A stretch of 64,000 nt of DNA from Glycine soja (lineage: Eukaryota > Streptophyta > Magnoliopsida > Fabales > Fabaceae), in NCBI RefSeq assembly GCF_004193775.1, contig NC_041002.1, forward strand, positions 2,095,261-2,159,260, written 5' to 3'. The notes beneath the pieces were generated by a model that worked only from the letters and a program-made list of their open reading frames with translations, did no database searches and was not told the DNA's origin. A program made the translations under genes and the position numbers. Of this stretch, positions 1-11,565 are shown piece by piece. Positions within the stretch are counted from its first letter, which is position 1. Every line of letters starts with the position of its first letter.

Positions 1-130
1 TAGATCTGACGTGGAACAAAATAAAACTTTCGTAAACATAAAAGTCTAAAATGAAAATTTTAAAATTAAATGTACCAAAATAAAATAATATTAAAATATA
101 ATGAACCGACATTTAACTTAAATAATTTTG

Positions 131-463
131 TAGCTTCAAGCATTTATGAAAGTGATAGAGATTGCCAAAGATAGAGGCTAGGATAATTTGTGGATTGAAT
201 GTGATTCTTCTCTGCTAGTTCAAGCTTATAAGTCTCATGTGATAGTTCCATAGTGGCTTCAAACTCATTGGTCCAATTGTTGTGTTGTCTCTCGGTCCCT
301 TAATATATCATACATGTTTCACGAAGACAATGAATATGTTGATTGCCTTGTAAACTTGGGTATCACGTCACAAGGATTAACGTGGTGGGACAACATACTA
401 GCCTTTGTTAGAGAGCCCTTTAATGGGGATAGATCCGGGTTACCGAGTTATAGATTTGCCTGA
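131..463 (+). pseudogene. RNase H-like domain remnant
   Basis: Reading the + strand in one frame gives a decayed peptide with recognisable RNase H-like features: 'DNLWIECDSSLLVQAYKS', then 'HWSNC', then 'FHEDNEYVDCLVNLG', ending near a tryptophan pair. This order (acidic residue in a 'WIECDS' strand, then a late 'HEDNEYVD' motif) is typical of the RNase H-like domain at the end of plant non-LTR retrotransposons and related host proteins. Two in-frame TAG stops (near 183 and 252) break it and no reverse transcriptase is visible upstream, although the window begins only 130 bases earlier. It is a dead fragment; whether it came from a LINE or a domesticated gene cannot be told. Confidence 0.6.
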
Positions 464-1037
464 TTAATTTTTTTTAATTTTTTTTGCTGTTTAGTTATTC
501 TTTCGTTGTAAGGATCTTTTTATTACTTTAAAAACATTTGGCTTGCGGCAGGTGATGGGTTGCGCTTGGGGTGTCAACATTGTTAATTGGAATGTCAAGT
601 GTTAGCCTTGATGTCCGTATGCCAACATCTTATTAAAAAACACTATAGTTAAACTAATAAATTGTATTTGAACCAATTCGTTCACTAATGCAATAATCAA
701 TCGGATTTTAAAATCATTTGTAATTGTAATGATTAAATAGGTATGATTTCTACACAATGTATTAAGGGTGTTTCTTGTAAATCAATAATCTAAAGAGAAT
801 TAGATGATAAAATTTGTACCTGACATAAAGAATCGAACCAACTTGTTCGTCATGAGATTTGGATGAAACGATCGATTGAGAATGAGAATACTATCCTCTA
901 CACAATGATTTGTCAAACTGTATCTTAATGGTCTACTGAAATACAATTAAGAAACCTATCATAGGAGGACATAGACTTCTCATTGGACATCCATTATTAC
1001 ATTACAAATGTGATCTTAGCAATATTTTTTTTTTCAA

Positions 1038-1188
1038 CACTCAGTAAAAATGTTACTAAAAACTTTTTGCAATATTTAAAAAATGTCACAAAATATAAAT
1101 AAATGTTACTAGTTGTTAATAACATTTAATTATGTGATGATATTTTTTAAATGTTACCAAAAGTTTTTAGTAATATTTTTACTAAGTG
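1038..1188. mobile_element. Small foldback MITE, CACTA-like ends
   Basis: The ends are inverted copies of each other: it opens with CACTCAGTAAAAATGTTACT and closes with the complement of CACTTAGTAAAAATATTACT. About 50 bases of each arm pair, leaving a short centre, so the whole 150-base element can fold back. A related copy lies at about 45910-46063. The CACT...AGTG ends suggest a CACTA-superfamily deletion derivative, which is inference. Confidence 0.65.
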
Positions 1189-3689
1189 TAAGACAATATT
1201 TTCATAAACAAATAAATTATTATTTTATTAAAATTTAGATCTTCTATCTTTTACCTCCAAGGTCTAAACCACAAGCAATTAGATTTTAGTGAAATAATGG
1301 GAAATCAAATCATCAATGGAGAACATAAAAATTTATTCTAAGACTATGTTTTTACAAGTCATTTTAATTAATTTTTAATTTTTTTTACTAACTAAAAACA
1401 CAACTTGTCTGACTATTCAGTAAATCTTTGACTACTTGTATCTACTCACATAGACAAGTCATTCATAAGATTGATATATTATAAAATGTTTCATGTATTA
1501 TTAATTATATGGATTTTTTAAAATTTAAGTATAACTTAAAGGAAATATATTAAAATAAAAATATTTAAAATTGAAAGTAAAGTAAACATAATTAATTTAA
1601 GAATATGAGTAATTAAAATTTGAGATGAAAGGAAAAATAACATAAAATGAAAACAATAAAAAATTGAAAATCAAGAGGAGAATAAAAAGAATTTAAAAAA
1701 GGATTTTTTAAAAAAAAAATAATGACTCAAAATTAATTAAAGAATATAAGTAATTTGTAATGAAAGAGAATTTTTTAATAAATATATATAATTTTTAATA
1801 AATTTTAATCAATAAAAGAGTACGTATCAGAAAGAGTGTGTTAGAATACACTCTCTCATTTCTAATATATGAGAAAAAAAAATGGATTCACGCTAACTAA
1901 TAAAGTTAATTAATCATATTTAATTATATCAATCTCAATTAAAAATTACTATTTCATTGAAACTTAGTATCAAGAATAAAAAAATCAATAAAAACTTCAA
2001 CCTCGATTAAATGAATGATATTTTAGAGATAATACATTAAATAAGATAAAATTAATTGAATTTTTTTATATTTAAAATTAAGAAAAATGTATTTTTTCTT
2101 ATATTTGAGACCGACCAAAGAAAGTATGTTGTTAACACTCCTCAAAAAGATTTTTTTTAAAAAAAAGGAAAAACATATAAGAAATGATGAATTGAAATTA
2201 ATTTAAGCATATTAGTCGTTACAATTTGAGATTAAAGAGAAGATTTTAATAAAAAAATTTAAAACAGTTAAAGATCAATATTTGCCTGAAGAATAAAATG
2301 AATATTTTTTATAAAAAAAAAAAAAGAAAACATAAAAAAGCTAATGACATAAAAATACTTTATAAAATATTGAGTTTTTTTAATATAGAAAATATTGACT
2401 TGAGAGATATAAATGTTTTATCATTAATATCAAATACTCTATCTAAAATTCAATTAACAATTCACCAAGATTAAAAAATAATTAATTTAATTAGTAACAA
2501 TAATTTATCTTCAATTTATACGTATTTTCCAAAACTTTCCCTACTATTTATGATACTTAGTCTTATTCTTTTGCCAAATATTTTTGTTAGTGTTATTTTT
2601 TTTATTTTCTCTCATCAATAATATATTTATTATTTTGTTTTTTCTTGACTATGCATCTAAATGGTCAAAGTAGTATTCTCCAAAATATTCTTTATACAAA
2701 ACAAAATTAGACTCCCAAATATATGACATTAATGTTTAAGAAAAAATATTCACAATTAAAGGTATTTCTCTAAAAGGAAAAAAAATATTGCATCAGACAT
2801 TTTATATTGGTTTTCATAAAAAGGACCAAACTTAGTCTCTAATTTGATTCTTATAAAAAGGATTAAAGAGACTCTAAATAAAAAAAATAATTAATTTTAA
2901 TATATGTATGTATGTATAAATACATAATTAATTTTAATCAAATAACTAAACGTCATTTTATACATATCAACTAACTTATCATCTAATTTTATTAGTCACT
3001 TTCAATTCAACTAGTTTGTTTATTGTTAACTCCTTGATAAGTATATTGTTGATTTCTTGGCAAGCATATTAAGTTCCACAAGTAGTGTAAAATGGTAAGA
3101 CCAAGTATTTAATTTCACAGAGACTATGCTTGTAATATATATATAATGATTAAACAATTAATGAATTCCACAAAGATTGTATTTGTACTAAGAGGTTTTT
3201 GCATAAGAATCAATATTGACAAAAATAAAATATGAGAATTAACAACAGATGCATAAAAAGGTGAGAAGACAAATGCTTGGAGTGTGAAGTTGATGATGAG
3301 TGTGGAATGTGTTGGGGGCTGTGCTTCCATAACCTCTCTTGATGTAATCTTTTATTGATTTTTCTCTTTTAACATTAATATGGTTATCACCCGCATCTAC
3401 TAGTCTTTTCTAATCAAGATCCCTCGAGTGAAAGAACCTAAATCACTTAATATCACTCTCAATTCCTTGACGATTGATTACTAAATGATTTGCATTAACA
3501 ACAGATATGCATGCACAGGCTAAAAAAGACCAATTTATCCCTAGATATGACTCGCTTTAGATATTCTTCTCAAGTTCTTAGCATATAAACATTTCCCAAT
3601 ATTTATATCCTAAAATAGTACATACAGATCGATGATCAAACAATAAGTATGTGAATAAGCTCAAGGATGAATAATAATAACAACATTAT
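1189..3689. other. AT-rich intergenic stretch, no gene seen
   Basis: Very AT-rich DNA with homopolymer runs. The only open frame of note (3124-3330, - strand) has no recognisable domain and looks like chance. I see no RNA gene or clear transposon end here. Confidence 0.5.
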
Positions 3690-4310
3690 ATTAAAAGACA
3701 TTTTATAATCATTACATCATAGAGAGTTTTGGATTAAAAAGCACTCAACATGGTTGAGTTTTAGCCTCTCATTCTCATGAGGGGCGTACAGATAGATGGA
3801 GTAAATTATAGGGGATTTAATGGAAGAAAATGGAGTGAAACAGATCAGTCAGAGCTCTGAAAAATGAATTTTCCTTGCACCAGCTAGTGGTGGAGTTCCT
3901 GTGTTGTTTCTCTTCTTTCTGCTACCTTGCTTCGTGGTGAAGCCTTCCTGAATGAATGGATGTTGATTAATATATATACATATCACTTTTTGCAAATATC
4001 TTCCCACTTGATGACCAATCAGAACCTCCATTGTGCACTAAGTTTGCATGTGCGCGCTCATGCAAAATCCAGGTGGCATAAGTGATCATGCGCTAAGCTG
4101 TCAAATGCTCGCTAAACCACCATATGCATGCGCGCTAAGCCATTAGATGCATGTGCTAAGCCATCAGATGCGAGCTAAGTCACCAGATGTGCGCTAGTGA
4201 GGATGTCGCACTCAGTGCGACACTTCAGTCCTTCAATCTTTTTTCATACCTCTGCTAAATCTCTATACAAAAAACAACCAAAATTATTATAAAATCATTA
4301 AATTGTGGGC
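3690..4310. repeat. Dispersed repeat R, copy 1 ('cgctaagc'-rich)
   Basis: This stretch begins with 'ataatcattacatca', passes a motif-rich part containing several 'cgctaagc' or 'gctaagcc' words (about 4085-4200), and ends with 'ccttcaatc...tacctctgctaaatctct'. The same order of landmarks recurs at 7405-7985 and, in part, at 43610-43990. It is therefore a dispersed repeat. The short open frame at 3849-4031 inside it is not supported as a gene. Confidence 0.6.
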
Positions 4311-5488
4311 ATGATATTTGGTTGTGAATAAGGGTGTATGTTGAACACTTGATGTTACAATAATTATGTTGTGAGCTGTGAATTATACAATAATCCGATC
4401 AATGTTTATATTGAGAAAAGTTTTTATGCGCAGTATTAAAGAGAAAGTGTAGGTTCCTAGTTAGGAACCAGTGTTAAATTGTAACGCAATGTGTTAAACA
4501 TGTTTGAAACAAGAGTGTGAGATCATGGGTATTGTATAATTCATGAGCAGTGTTTGCTTGTAAAAATTATTTTAAGGGTTGGACCTGAATCAGGAAGGTG
4601 AAGCTCTAACGGATTCTTCGGAGTCTAGGCCTTGGGAGTAAAGACACTCGGTTTAAGTGTTCCTTTAAGCCTATGTTGATCCCATATGGTTGGAACATTC
4701 TCGCAAAATGGAGTGACCCTGACTGATCACCTTACGATTTTACTTAGTGAGAGTGACCTGACATACCCATTGTGTGGTGTGTCTTGTTATGTACTCCTAA
4801 GCACCCTAAGGTGATTTTTCACTGACATGATACCACATTGCATTTAAGTTTGAGTCTTAGTATAATTGTTACATAACGCTTGTTAATTGTTTATTATGAA
4901 ATTAATGAGTGTTATTGTATCTTGACTCGAGTGTATGATTCATGTGTAATGTGATTAATAATTGAAAAATGAATTTTAAAGATAAAGTAGTGAAGTGACG
5001 TGAGTTGTATTAAGTTGAGTTATGTTATAAATATTTCCATAATTTATTTTGATTACGTCTTGTTTATTTGTTTTGTTATTTTTTTTTTTGTGATAACTCA
5101 CTCCCTATATACTATTTATGTTTGGATCATGTGATGATCTCGAACCTTGTGTTCGTGTGAGCAGATGACTAGTGGATGACTTTAAAGAATCTCGTGTCAC
5201 TCGTGCTAGAGGACGTTGAGACACAATGCTCTGATAGGATGTGACATTGAAAATGATTTTTTATTTTAATTGCATGATGTTATTTTATTTTATTTTACCT
5301 CATTGATTTAACAAAATTTTTTTTTTGTAAACTTTGACGGCCTTATTTTGAGTCGAATATGTTTTTAATAAGTCTTATTTGGTAATGGTAATAGTGAAGT
5401 GAATGTGAACCTTTTATCCCCGTGAATTTGTTGATCAATATTTTTATATATTTTATTTACTTATATGTATGTCGGAATAGAGGGTGTC
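4311..5488. mobile_element. Probable transposon insertion X, unclassified
   Basis: This segment separates repeat R copy 1 from the tandem block that follows it, whereas R copy 2 joins its block almost directly. It is less AT-rich than its surroundings and contains structured words such as 'ggaagctctaacggattcttcggagtc' (near 4601) and ends near 'agagggtgtcacac' (about 5480). The comparison of the two blocks implies that X inserted into one copy after duplication. No open frame or terminal repeat was seen, so the class is unknown. Confidence 0.4.
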
Positions 5489-7395
5489 ACACTTTCGACT
5501 CAAACAGAAAATAAGAAAAGATTCACTTGAGATAAAAAAAAAATGATTTGTTATTAATATCAAATATAAATTAAAACAACAAATGGATGCATTTGGAAAT
5601 TTAAATTATGAAATATTTGGAAATTTAAAATAATTAACGTAGAGTAAGTTTAACACTAATTTTTAATATCTCATTGTGTCTAACATTAATTAAACATCCT
5701 TAAAAACATTAATTAAAGTAAAACACTTTATTTTTTAAATTTTAGCTCATAACTTATCATTTTTCAGTTATCATTTTTTGTGTGGAATGAACGGAAAACC
5801 TCATAATTGATAATTAAAAGCCACAAGAAAATGTGGTAGAAATTAAAAATAAGATTAAGATAAGAGATAATTAAAAATAATTCCTTGAAATTTATAATAT
5901 ACAAATTGATATTATAGATACTATAGGTAAAATATAAAGCAATACAAATTAAAAATTATTTAAGATAAATTTGTCATTAAGTGTGTACATCAAGTGCGTG
6001 AGTCATCTCACATGAAATTTTAACTTAAAGGATGATTTCGGATTCAAATCTTGGTACACTTGCATTAAATACTTCCAACTCAAACAAACATTAAGAAAAG
6101 ATTTATTTGAGATAAAAATATTTTTTTATTAATATCAAATATAAATTAAAACAAAAAATACATGCATTTAAAAAATTAAATTATGAAATATTTGAAAAGT
6201 TAAAATAACAAATGTAAAGTTTAACACTAATTTTAATATCACATTGTGTTTAACATTAATTAAACTTCATTAAAAACATTAATTAAATGTATTTGAATAT
6301 TAATTAAAGTAAAACACTTTATTTTAAAAATGTTAGCTCTTAATTTATAACTTTTCAGCTATTTTTTTTTTTGGAATGAAGAGAAAACCCATATAACTGA
6401 AAATTTAAAGACCCGAGAAAATGTAATAGAAATTAACAATGATATTATAATAAGAGATAATTAAAAATAATATCTTGAAATTTATAATATGCAAATTGAT
6501 AGTATAGATACTGCATGTAAAATATAAAACATTAATATTATAATAAGAGATAATTAAAAATAATGTCTGGAATTTATAATATGCAAATTGATAGTATAGA
6601 TACTACAAGTAAAATATAAAACAATATAAATCAATGAAGATTCACAACCAAGCGCGTGAATCAATCCTGGTAGTCTTACTCAACTCAAACACACATTAAG
6701 AAATTATTCACTTGAGATAAAATTGATTTGTTATTAATATCAAATATAAATTAAAACAAAAAATGCATGCATTTGAAAATTTAAATTATGAAATATTAGG
6801 AAATTTAATATAGTTAATGTAGAGTAAGTTTAACATTATCCCCTCTGTACCATTATAATTGTCGTGTAAGAGAAAAAAATTAATCTATTTTAAAATAATT
6901 GTTATTTTACTTTTTAATATAAAATTAATCTATAAGTGAATTAATGATGATATAAAGTTAATTTTGTAAAATTATTACTCTCTTTCGTCTCTTTATTATT
7001 TTTTCTTGACGTGTGTAAAATAACATAAGATAATAATTATTTTAAAATGAATGTAACTTTTAATATCTCATTGTGTTTAACATTAATTAAATAGTCTTGA
7101 AAAACATTAATGAAATATATTTAAATATTAAATAACATAAAATGCTTTATTTTTTTTGTAATTAATTAATGCTAAAAATACTATTGATTTCATTTTATAT
7201 AAAATATTTCACAACCATTGAATGTATCAATTAATTACTATTTTTATACAGATTTATCAATTAATTACTATGGAACACCTAACTAGTGATATCAAATTTG
7301 AATTTTGATATGTAATTATGTTAAATATTTGTAGAGAATATTTTGTCATTTATAATAATTTTATTCAATTTGATCAAAATTGTTTTCTACAATAA
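5489..7395. repeat. Higher-order repeat block 1: three ~0.6 kb units
   Basis: Three related units start near 5489, 6068 and 6675, each opening with a version of 'ctcaaacanacattaagaaa' and sharing the landmark order 'cttgagataaaa', 'ttgttattaatatcaaat', 'atgcatttgaaaatttaaat', 'catgtgtttaacattaatta' (variable), 'aaaacacttta', 'ataattaaaaataat'. The third unit is split by a Stowaway-like MITE. A shared tail (about 7160-7395) follows. The whole block is repeated at 8070-9830. No coding potential is visible. Confidence 0.7.
6839..7053. mobile_element. Stowaway-like MITE in repeat block 1
   Basis: It begins 'tcccctctgtaccattataattgtcgt', close to the Stowaway terminal consensus CTCCCTCNGT, and ends in the degenerate complement 'gataataattattttaaaatgaatg'. 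A TA dinucleotide stands on each side, as expected for Tc1/mariner-type target duplications. It interrupts the third unit of the block. Confidence 0.65.
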
Positions 7396-7404
7396 TATCA
7401 ACAT

Positions 7405-7985
7405 CATATTTATAAATAGTTTAGAATCATTACATCAAAGAGACTTTGGTTTGTAAAACTCTCAATAAAGTGTGATTTTAGTCTTTCATTGTCATGAGAG
7501 ACTTATAAATATAAGAGGTGGAATGGAATGAAAGAAAATGAAAGAGAAATGGAATGAAACAAATTGGTCAAAGCTCCGAAAGTGATTTTCTTTAACAATC
7601 ACTTCCAAGGCTTCTTGCTCTATTCTTGTTTCCCCCGCTTTCTATGGTTTCTTCGTGTAAAATTGAATGTTTTCTTCTTTTTAAATATATTCACCAATTG
7701 ATTGGTCAATCAAAACTTTCTTGTGTGTTGGGTGCGATGCTTGCGCTGAGTGCACATGTCCAGCTAGATTAAGTGGCAACGCGCTAAGCCGTAGGATGCA
7801 CGCTTGCTCGTGACAATTGTCTTCTAATGAGGCTTCTTGTGTTAAGCGAGCTTGCTTGGACGGAGCAATTCTTACTCGTTAAGCGAGAATGTCGCGTCGA
7901 GCGTGACATTTTTTAGTTCTTCAATCCCCTTCCATGCCTATGCTACATCTCTACAAAAATAACATCAAAATTACTATAAAATTAT
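7405..7985. repeat. Dispersed repeat R, copy 2
   Basis: Shares with copy 1 (3690-4310) the landmarks 'aatcattacatca', 'cattctcatgag'-like, 'gaaacanatnngtca', the 'gcgctaagcc' word (about 7780) and the closing 'cttcaatcccctt...cctatgctacatctct'. It sits immediately before repeat block 2. Confidence 0.6.
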
Positions 7986-8069
7986 TAACTTTAACATCTT
8001 GTAAATAAAAACTCAAAAAAGTTAAGTTCATGTTGTTTTAACACCAAAGTAACGATAAAAGATATCTCA

Positions 8070-9830
8070 AGTGATATTAATAACAATATTTAATTGATGA
8101 AATATTTGGAAAGTTAAAATAATTAGCTTAGAGCAAGTTTAACACTTTGTTTTTAAATTTTTAGCTCATTAACTTAGAGCAAGTTTAATATCTCATTGTG
8201 TTTAACATTAATTAAACATCCTTAAAAACATTAATTAAAGCAAAACACTTTGTTTTTAAATTTTAGCTCACAACTTACAACTTTTCAGTTATCTTTTTTT
8301 GTGTGAAATGAATTGAAAACCCCATAACTGATAATTAAAAGCCGCAAGAAATGTAATAGAAATTAAAAATAAGATCATGATAAGAGATAATTAAAAATAA
8401 TTCCTAAAATTTATAATATACAAATTGATATTGTGGATACTATAGGTAAAATATAAAAATATAAATTAAAAATTATTTAAGACAAATTTGTCACTAATTA
8501 TGTGGATCGACTGGCATGAAATTTTAGCTTGAACAATGATCTCGGATTCGAATGTTGGTAAAACTGCATTAAATACTTCCAACTCAAACAGACATTAAGA
8601 AAATATTTACTTGAGATAAAAATGATTTGTTATTAATATGAAATATATATTAAAACAAAAAATACATGCATTTAAAATTTTAAATTATGAAATATTTGGA
8701 AGGTTAAAATAACTAATGCAGAGTAAGTTTAACACTAATTTTAATTTCACATTGTGTTTAACATTAATTAAACATAATTAAAAACATTAATTAAATATAT
8801 TTGAATATTAATTAAAGTAAAACACTTTATTTTAAAAATGTTAGCTTATAACTTTTCTGTTATCTTCTTTTTTGTGGAATGAAGGAAAAACCCATATATT
8901 ATAATAAGAGATAATTAAAAATAACTTCTGAAATTTATGATATGCAAATTGATAGTGTAGATACTATCGGGTAAAATATAAAACAATAAAGAATTATTTA
9001 AGGAAGATTCACAGCCAAGCACGTAAATCAACCATGGTAGTCCTACCCAACTCAAACAACTCAAATAGAGATTAAGAAATGATTCATTTGAGATAAAACT
9101 GATTTGTTGTTAAATCAAATATAAATTAAAATAAAAAATACATGCATTTGAAAATTTAAATTATGAAATATTAGGAAATTTAATATAGTTAATGTAGAGT
9201 AAGTTTAATACTACTCCCTATGTATCATGATAATTGTAGTGGAAGAGAAAAAAAATGTCAAAAATAATTATTATTTTGCTTTTTAATATAATATTAATTA
9301 TGTTTTTCATTTATATCATTTATAATATAAATGTTGAAAAAAAAATCTACAAATAAATTAATGATGGTATAAGATTAATTTTATAAAATTATTATTTTCT
9401 TTTATCTATTTGTTATTTTTATTTGATCTGTGTAAAACAACCTGGCATGATTTTTATTTTAGGTTGGAAGTAACTTTTAATAACTCATTGTGTTTAACAT
9501 TAGTTAAATAGCCTTGAAAACCATTAATGAAATATATTTAAATATTAAATAATGTAAAGTGCTTTAATTTTTTGTAATTAATTAATGCTCAAAATACTTT
9601 TTTTTGATGGAAAATGCTCAAAAATACTATTGATTTCATTTTATATAAAATATTTCACAACCATTGAATGTATTAATTCATTACTATTTTTTATACAGAT
9701 TTATCAATTAATTACTGTGGAACGTGATATCAAATTTGAATTTTGATATGCTATGTTAAATATTTATAGAGAATGTTTTGCCATTTATAATAATTTTATT
9801 GAATTTGATAAAAATTATTTTCTACAAGGA
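8070..9830. repeat. Higher-order repeat block 2
   Basis: Second copy of the three-unit block. Its units start near 8085 (5'-truncated), 8577 and 9048, and its tail at about 9600-9830 matches 7160-7395. Offsets from block 1 are about 2.5 kb for the first two units and about 2.4 kb after a small deletion. The third unit again carries a Stowaway-like MITE at the same relative place. A tRNA-like word 'ggattcgaatgttgg' at about 8546 may be a B-box of an old SINE but no A-box is convincing. Confidence 0.7.
9214..9470. mobile_element. Stowaway-like MITE in repeat block 2
   Basis: It begins 'ctccctatgtatcatgataattgtag' after TA and ends 'tttttattttaggttggaag' before TA. Its position inside the third unit is the same as that of the MITE at 6839-7053, so one insertion was copied when the block was duplicated. 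Confidence 0.65.
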
Positions 9831-10141
9831 TATATGTGACCTATAAAAAAATTGAAATAAAACATTTTTTAAGGTGGAAAACATTTTTTAAGGTGGAAGA
9901 GAGGTTGATATATAAAATTAAATACACAGTTAAATATGAATCCGATCAATGTGATATATAAGAGAAAACTATTCTTGTTTCCGATTTCTGAAAAAAGTCC
10001 AAATATAATTGAAGAACCACAACTTTTAACATTTTAAGAAATAAATAAAATATTATTTATGTTTAAAGAAGAAATCAATTATAATTTTACTAAATTGGTT
10101 AATATTAGTCTAACAATAATGAACAATATATGTTGAATGAT

Positions 10142-10238
10142 GGCTATATATACGAGGGACTCTCAATTTTAAGAAAAGCACATCAATTTCTTGCCCTCCA
10201 GACCGGCCGTGCTCCATAATTCATCTAGGAGGCACAGG
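10142..10238 (+). promoter_or_regulatory. Possible core promoter and non-coding first exon
   Basis: A TATA-like word 'gctatatatacgag' (about 10142) is followed about 30 bases later by a locally GC-rich stretch (10195-10238) that ends 'aggcacag|gttcgt', a reasonable splice donor. This base composition stands out from its AT-rich surroundings. No coding sequence can be tied to it; a downstream open frame at 11311-11457 ends at another donor-like site. It may be a lncRNA promoter or chance. Confidence 0.2.
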
Positions 10239-10694
10239 TTCGTAGCATTTTCTCATATCTGTTTTTTATTCTTCTTCTTCAGTTATTTTGATGTTTATTT
10301 TTTTTGGTGAATTATGCACACTTACACAAAAATTGAAAGGCCATTTTTTAATATTTTTTTATGATTAAACATATATTGTATAAGAAAATATATAATATAC
10401 ACTTTCTCCTTTATGTCATATTCTTCAGATCATCTCATTATTTTTATTATATCTATAATTTTTTATCTTCTTCTCTTTATTATTCTTTCTACCCGTAACC
10501 AGCCAAAATGGGGGTGTACATTTGTCTTGTAGCACAATTCTTTGAACCTTTTTCTCATTTAAGATCCATATATTATTATATTTACACGTCCTCCTCAAAT
10601 TAACTCCCACCGTACTATCCTTTTTTGACCGTATTATCTAACGAGAAGTATAGTATAGACAATGACTTTGTTTAAGTCTTTCATACGATAAAAT

Positions 10695-10699
<5 letters not shown>

Positions 10700-10753
<54 letters not shown>
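10700..10753. repeat. (AT)n microsatellite
   Basis: Perfect AT dinucleotide run of about 54 bases. A second AT run lies at 10953-10971, with about 200 bases of AT-rich sequence between them. Confidence 0.95.
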
Positions 10754-10758
<5 letters not shown>

Positions 10759-11310
10759 TGTTTCAAATTAATTTTCGGATAAATTTTTTTAATTCTTTTC
10801 TCTCCCAATACAATAAAAAAATCATTTTTTATATATTTTGCTTTAACTTATTTAAAAAAGTTAATTTTAACACATACATAAGTTAACTTTAATTTATGAG
10901 AGAAGCTTACTTCTTTTTATATTTTTATGATGAAAAAATATAATAAATTAGTTATATATATATATATATATGAAAGAGTTTTTAAAATATCCAAATTCAA
11001 TGAATAGATTTGCTTAAATGATATCACAAACTTTGAATTTCATATATAGGAAAGAGCTTTTGTTTGGAAAATTAGTTCCACCACGATATTTTCAACTTAA
11101 ATAAGTTTTTTCTCAAAAAAAGGCACTTATAATCATAAAAAATACAAGAATTCGTAATAATACTTGAAATAAAAACATATATATTTTTATAATATCAAGC
11201 GTGGTTACTGAAATTTAATTTTATTCTTATCTATCAGTTAGTCGAAAACAAAACAAAAAAGAATAATAATTTTCTATCTTAATTTTATTATTCGTTAATT
11301 ATGTGGAATC

Positions 11311-11565
11311 ATGAACATTATTTTACTTATTTTATTGTCAGTGATTCAGTGCCAGCGTTGTAGTAGTCGCTCGCTAGTGCTTATTGTGAAGAAGAAAATA
11401 GAATTACGTTCGCCAAGAAATCATAGGATAGTTAATTTAGCTGCATATATAAATCAGGTACGTATTAGGTCATCTATCTCTTACTATGTACTTTTTTTAA
11501 TTATTAATCTTACTATGTGGAGTAATTTTGTTTCTGTATTTCATGTGTGTATTAATAGTACCTAA
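11311..11565 (+). CDS. Hypothetical small secreted-like peptide ORF, doubtful
   Basis: The frame opens with a hydrophobic, signal-peptide-like start 'MNIILLILLSVIQC' followed by a basic stretch, and runs 84 codons. Codon 49 is followed by 'cag|gtacgt', a good splice donor, so if it is a gene the first exon would end at 11457 rather than at the stop. I recognise no family. The surrounding DNA is AT-rich and the case for a gene is weak; chance is the more likely explanation. Confidence 0.15.
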   Translation: MNIILLILLSVIQCQRCSSRSLVLIVKKKIELRSPRNHRIVNLAAYINQVRIRSSISYYVLFLIINLTMWSNFVSVFHVCINST

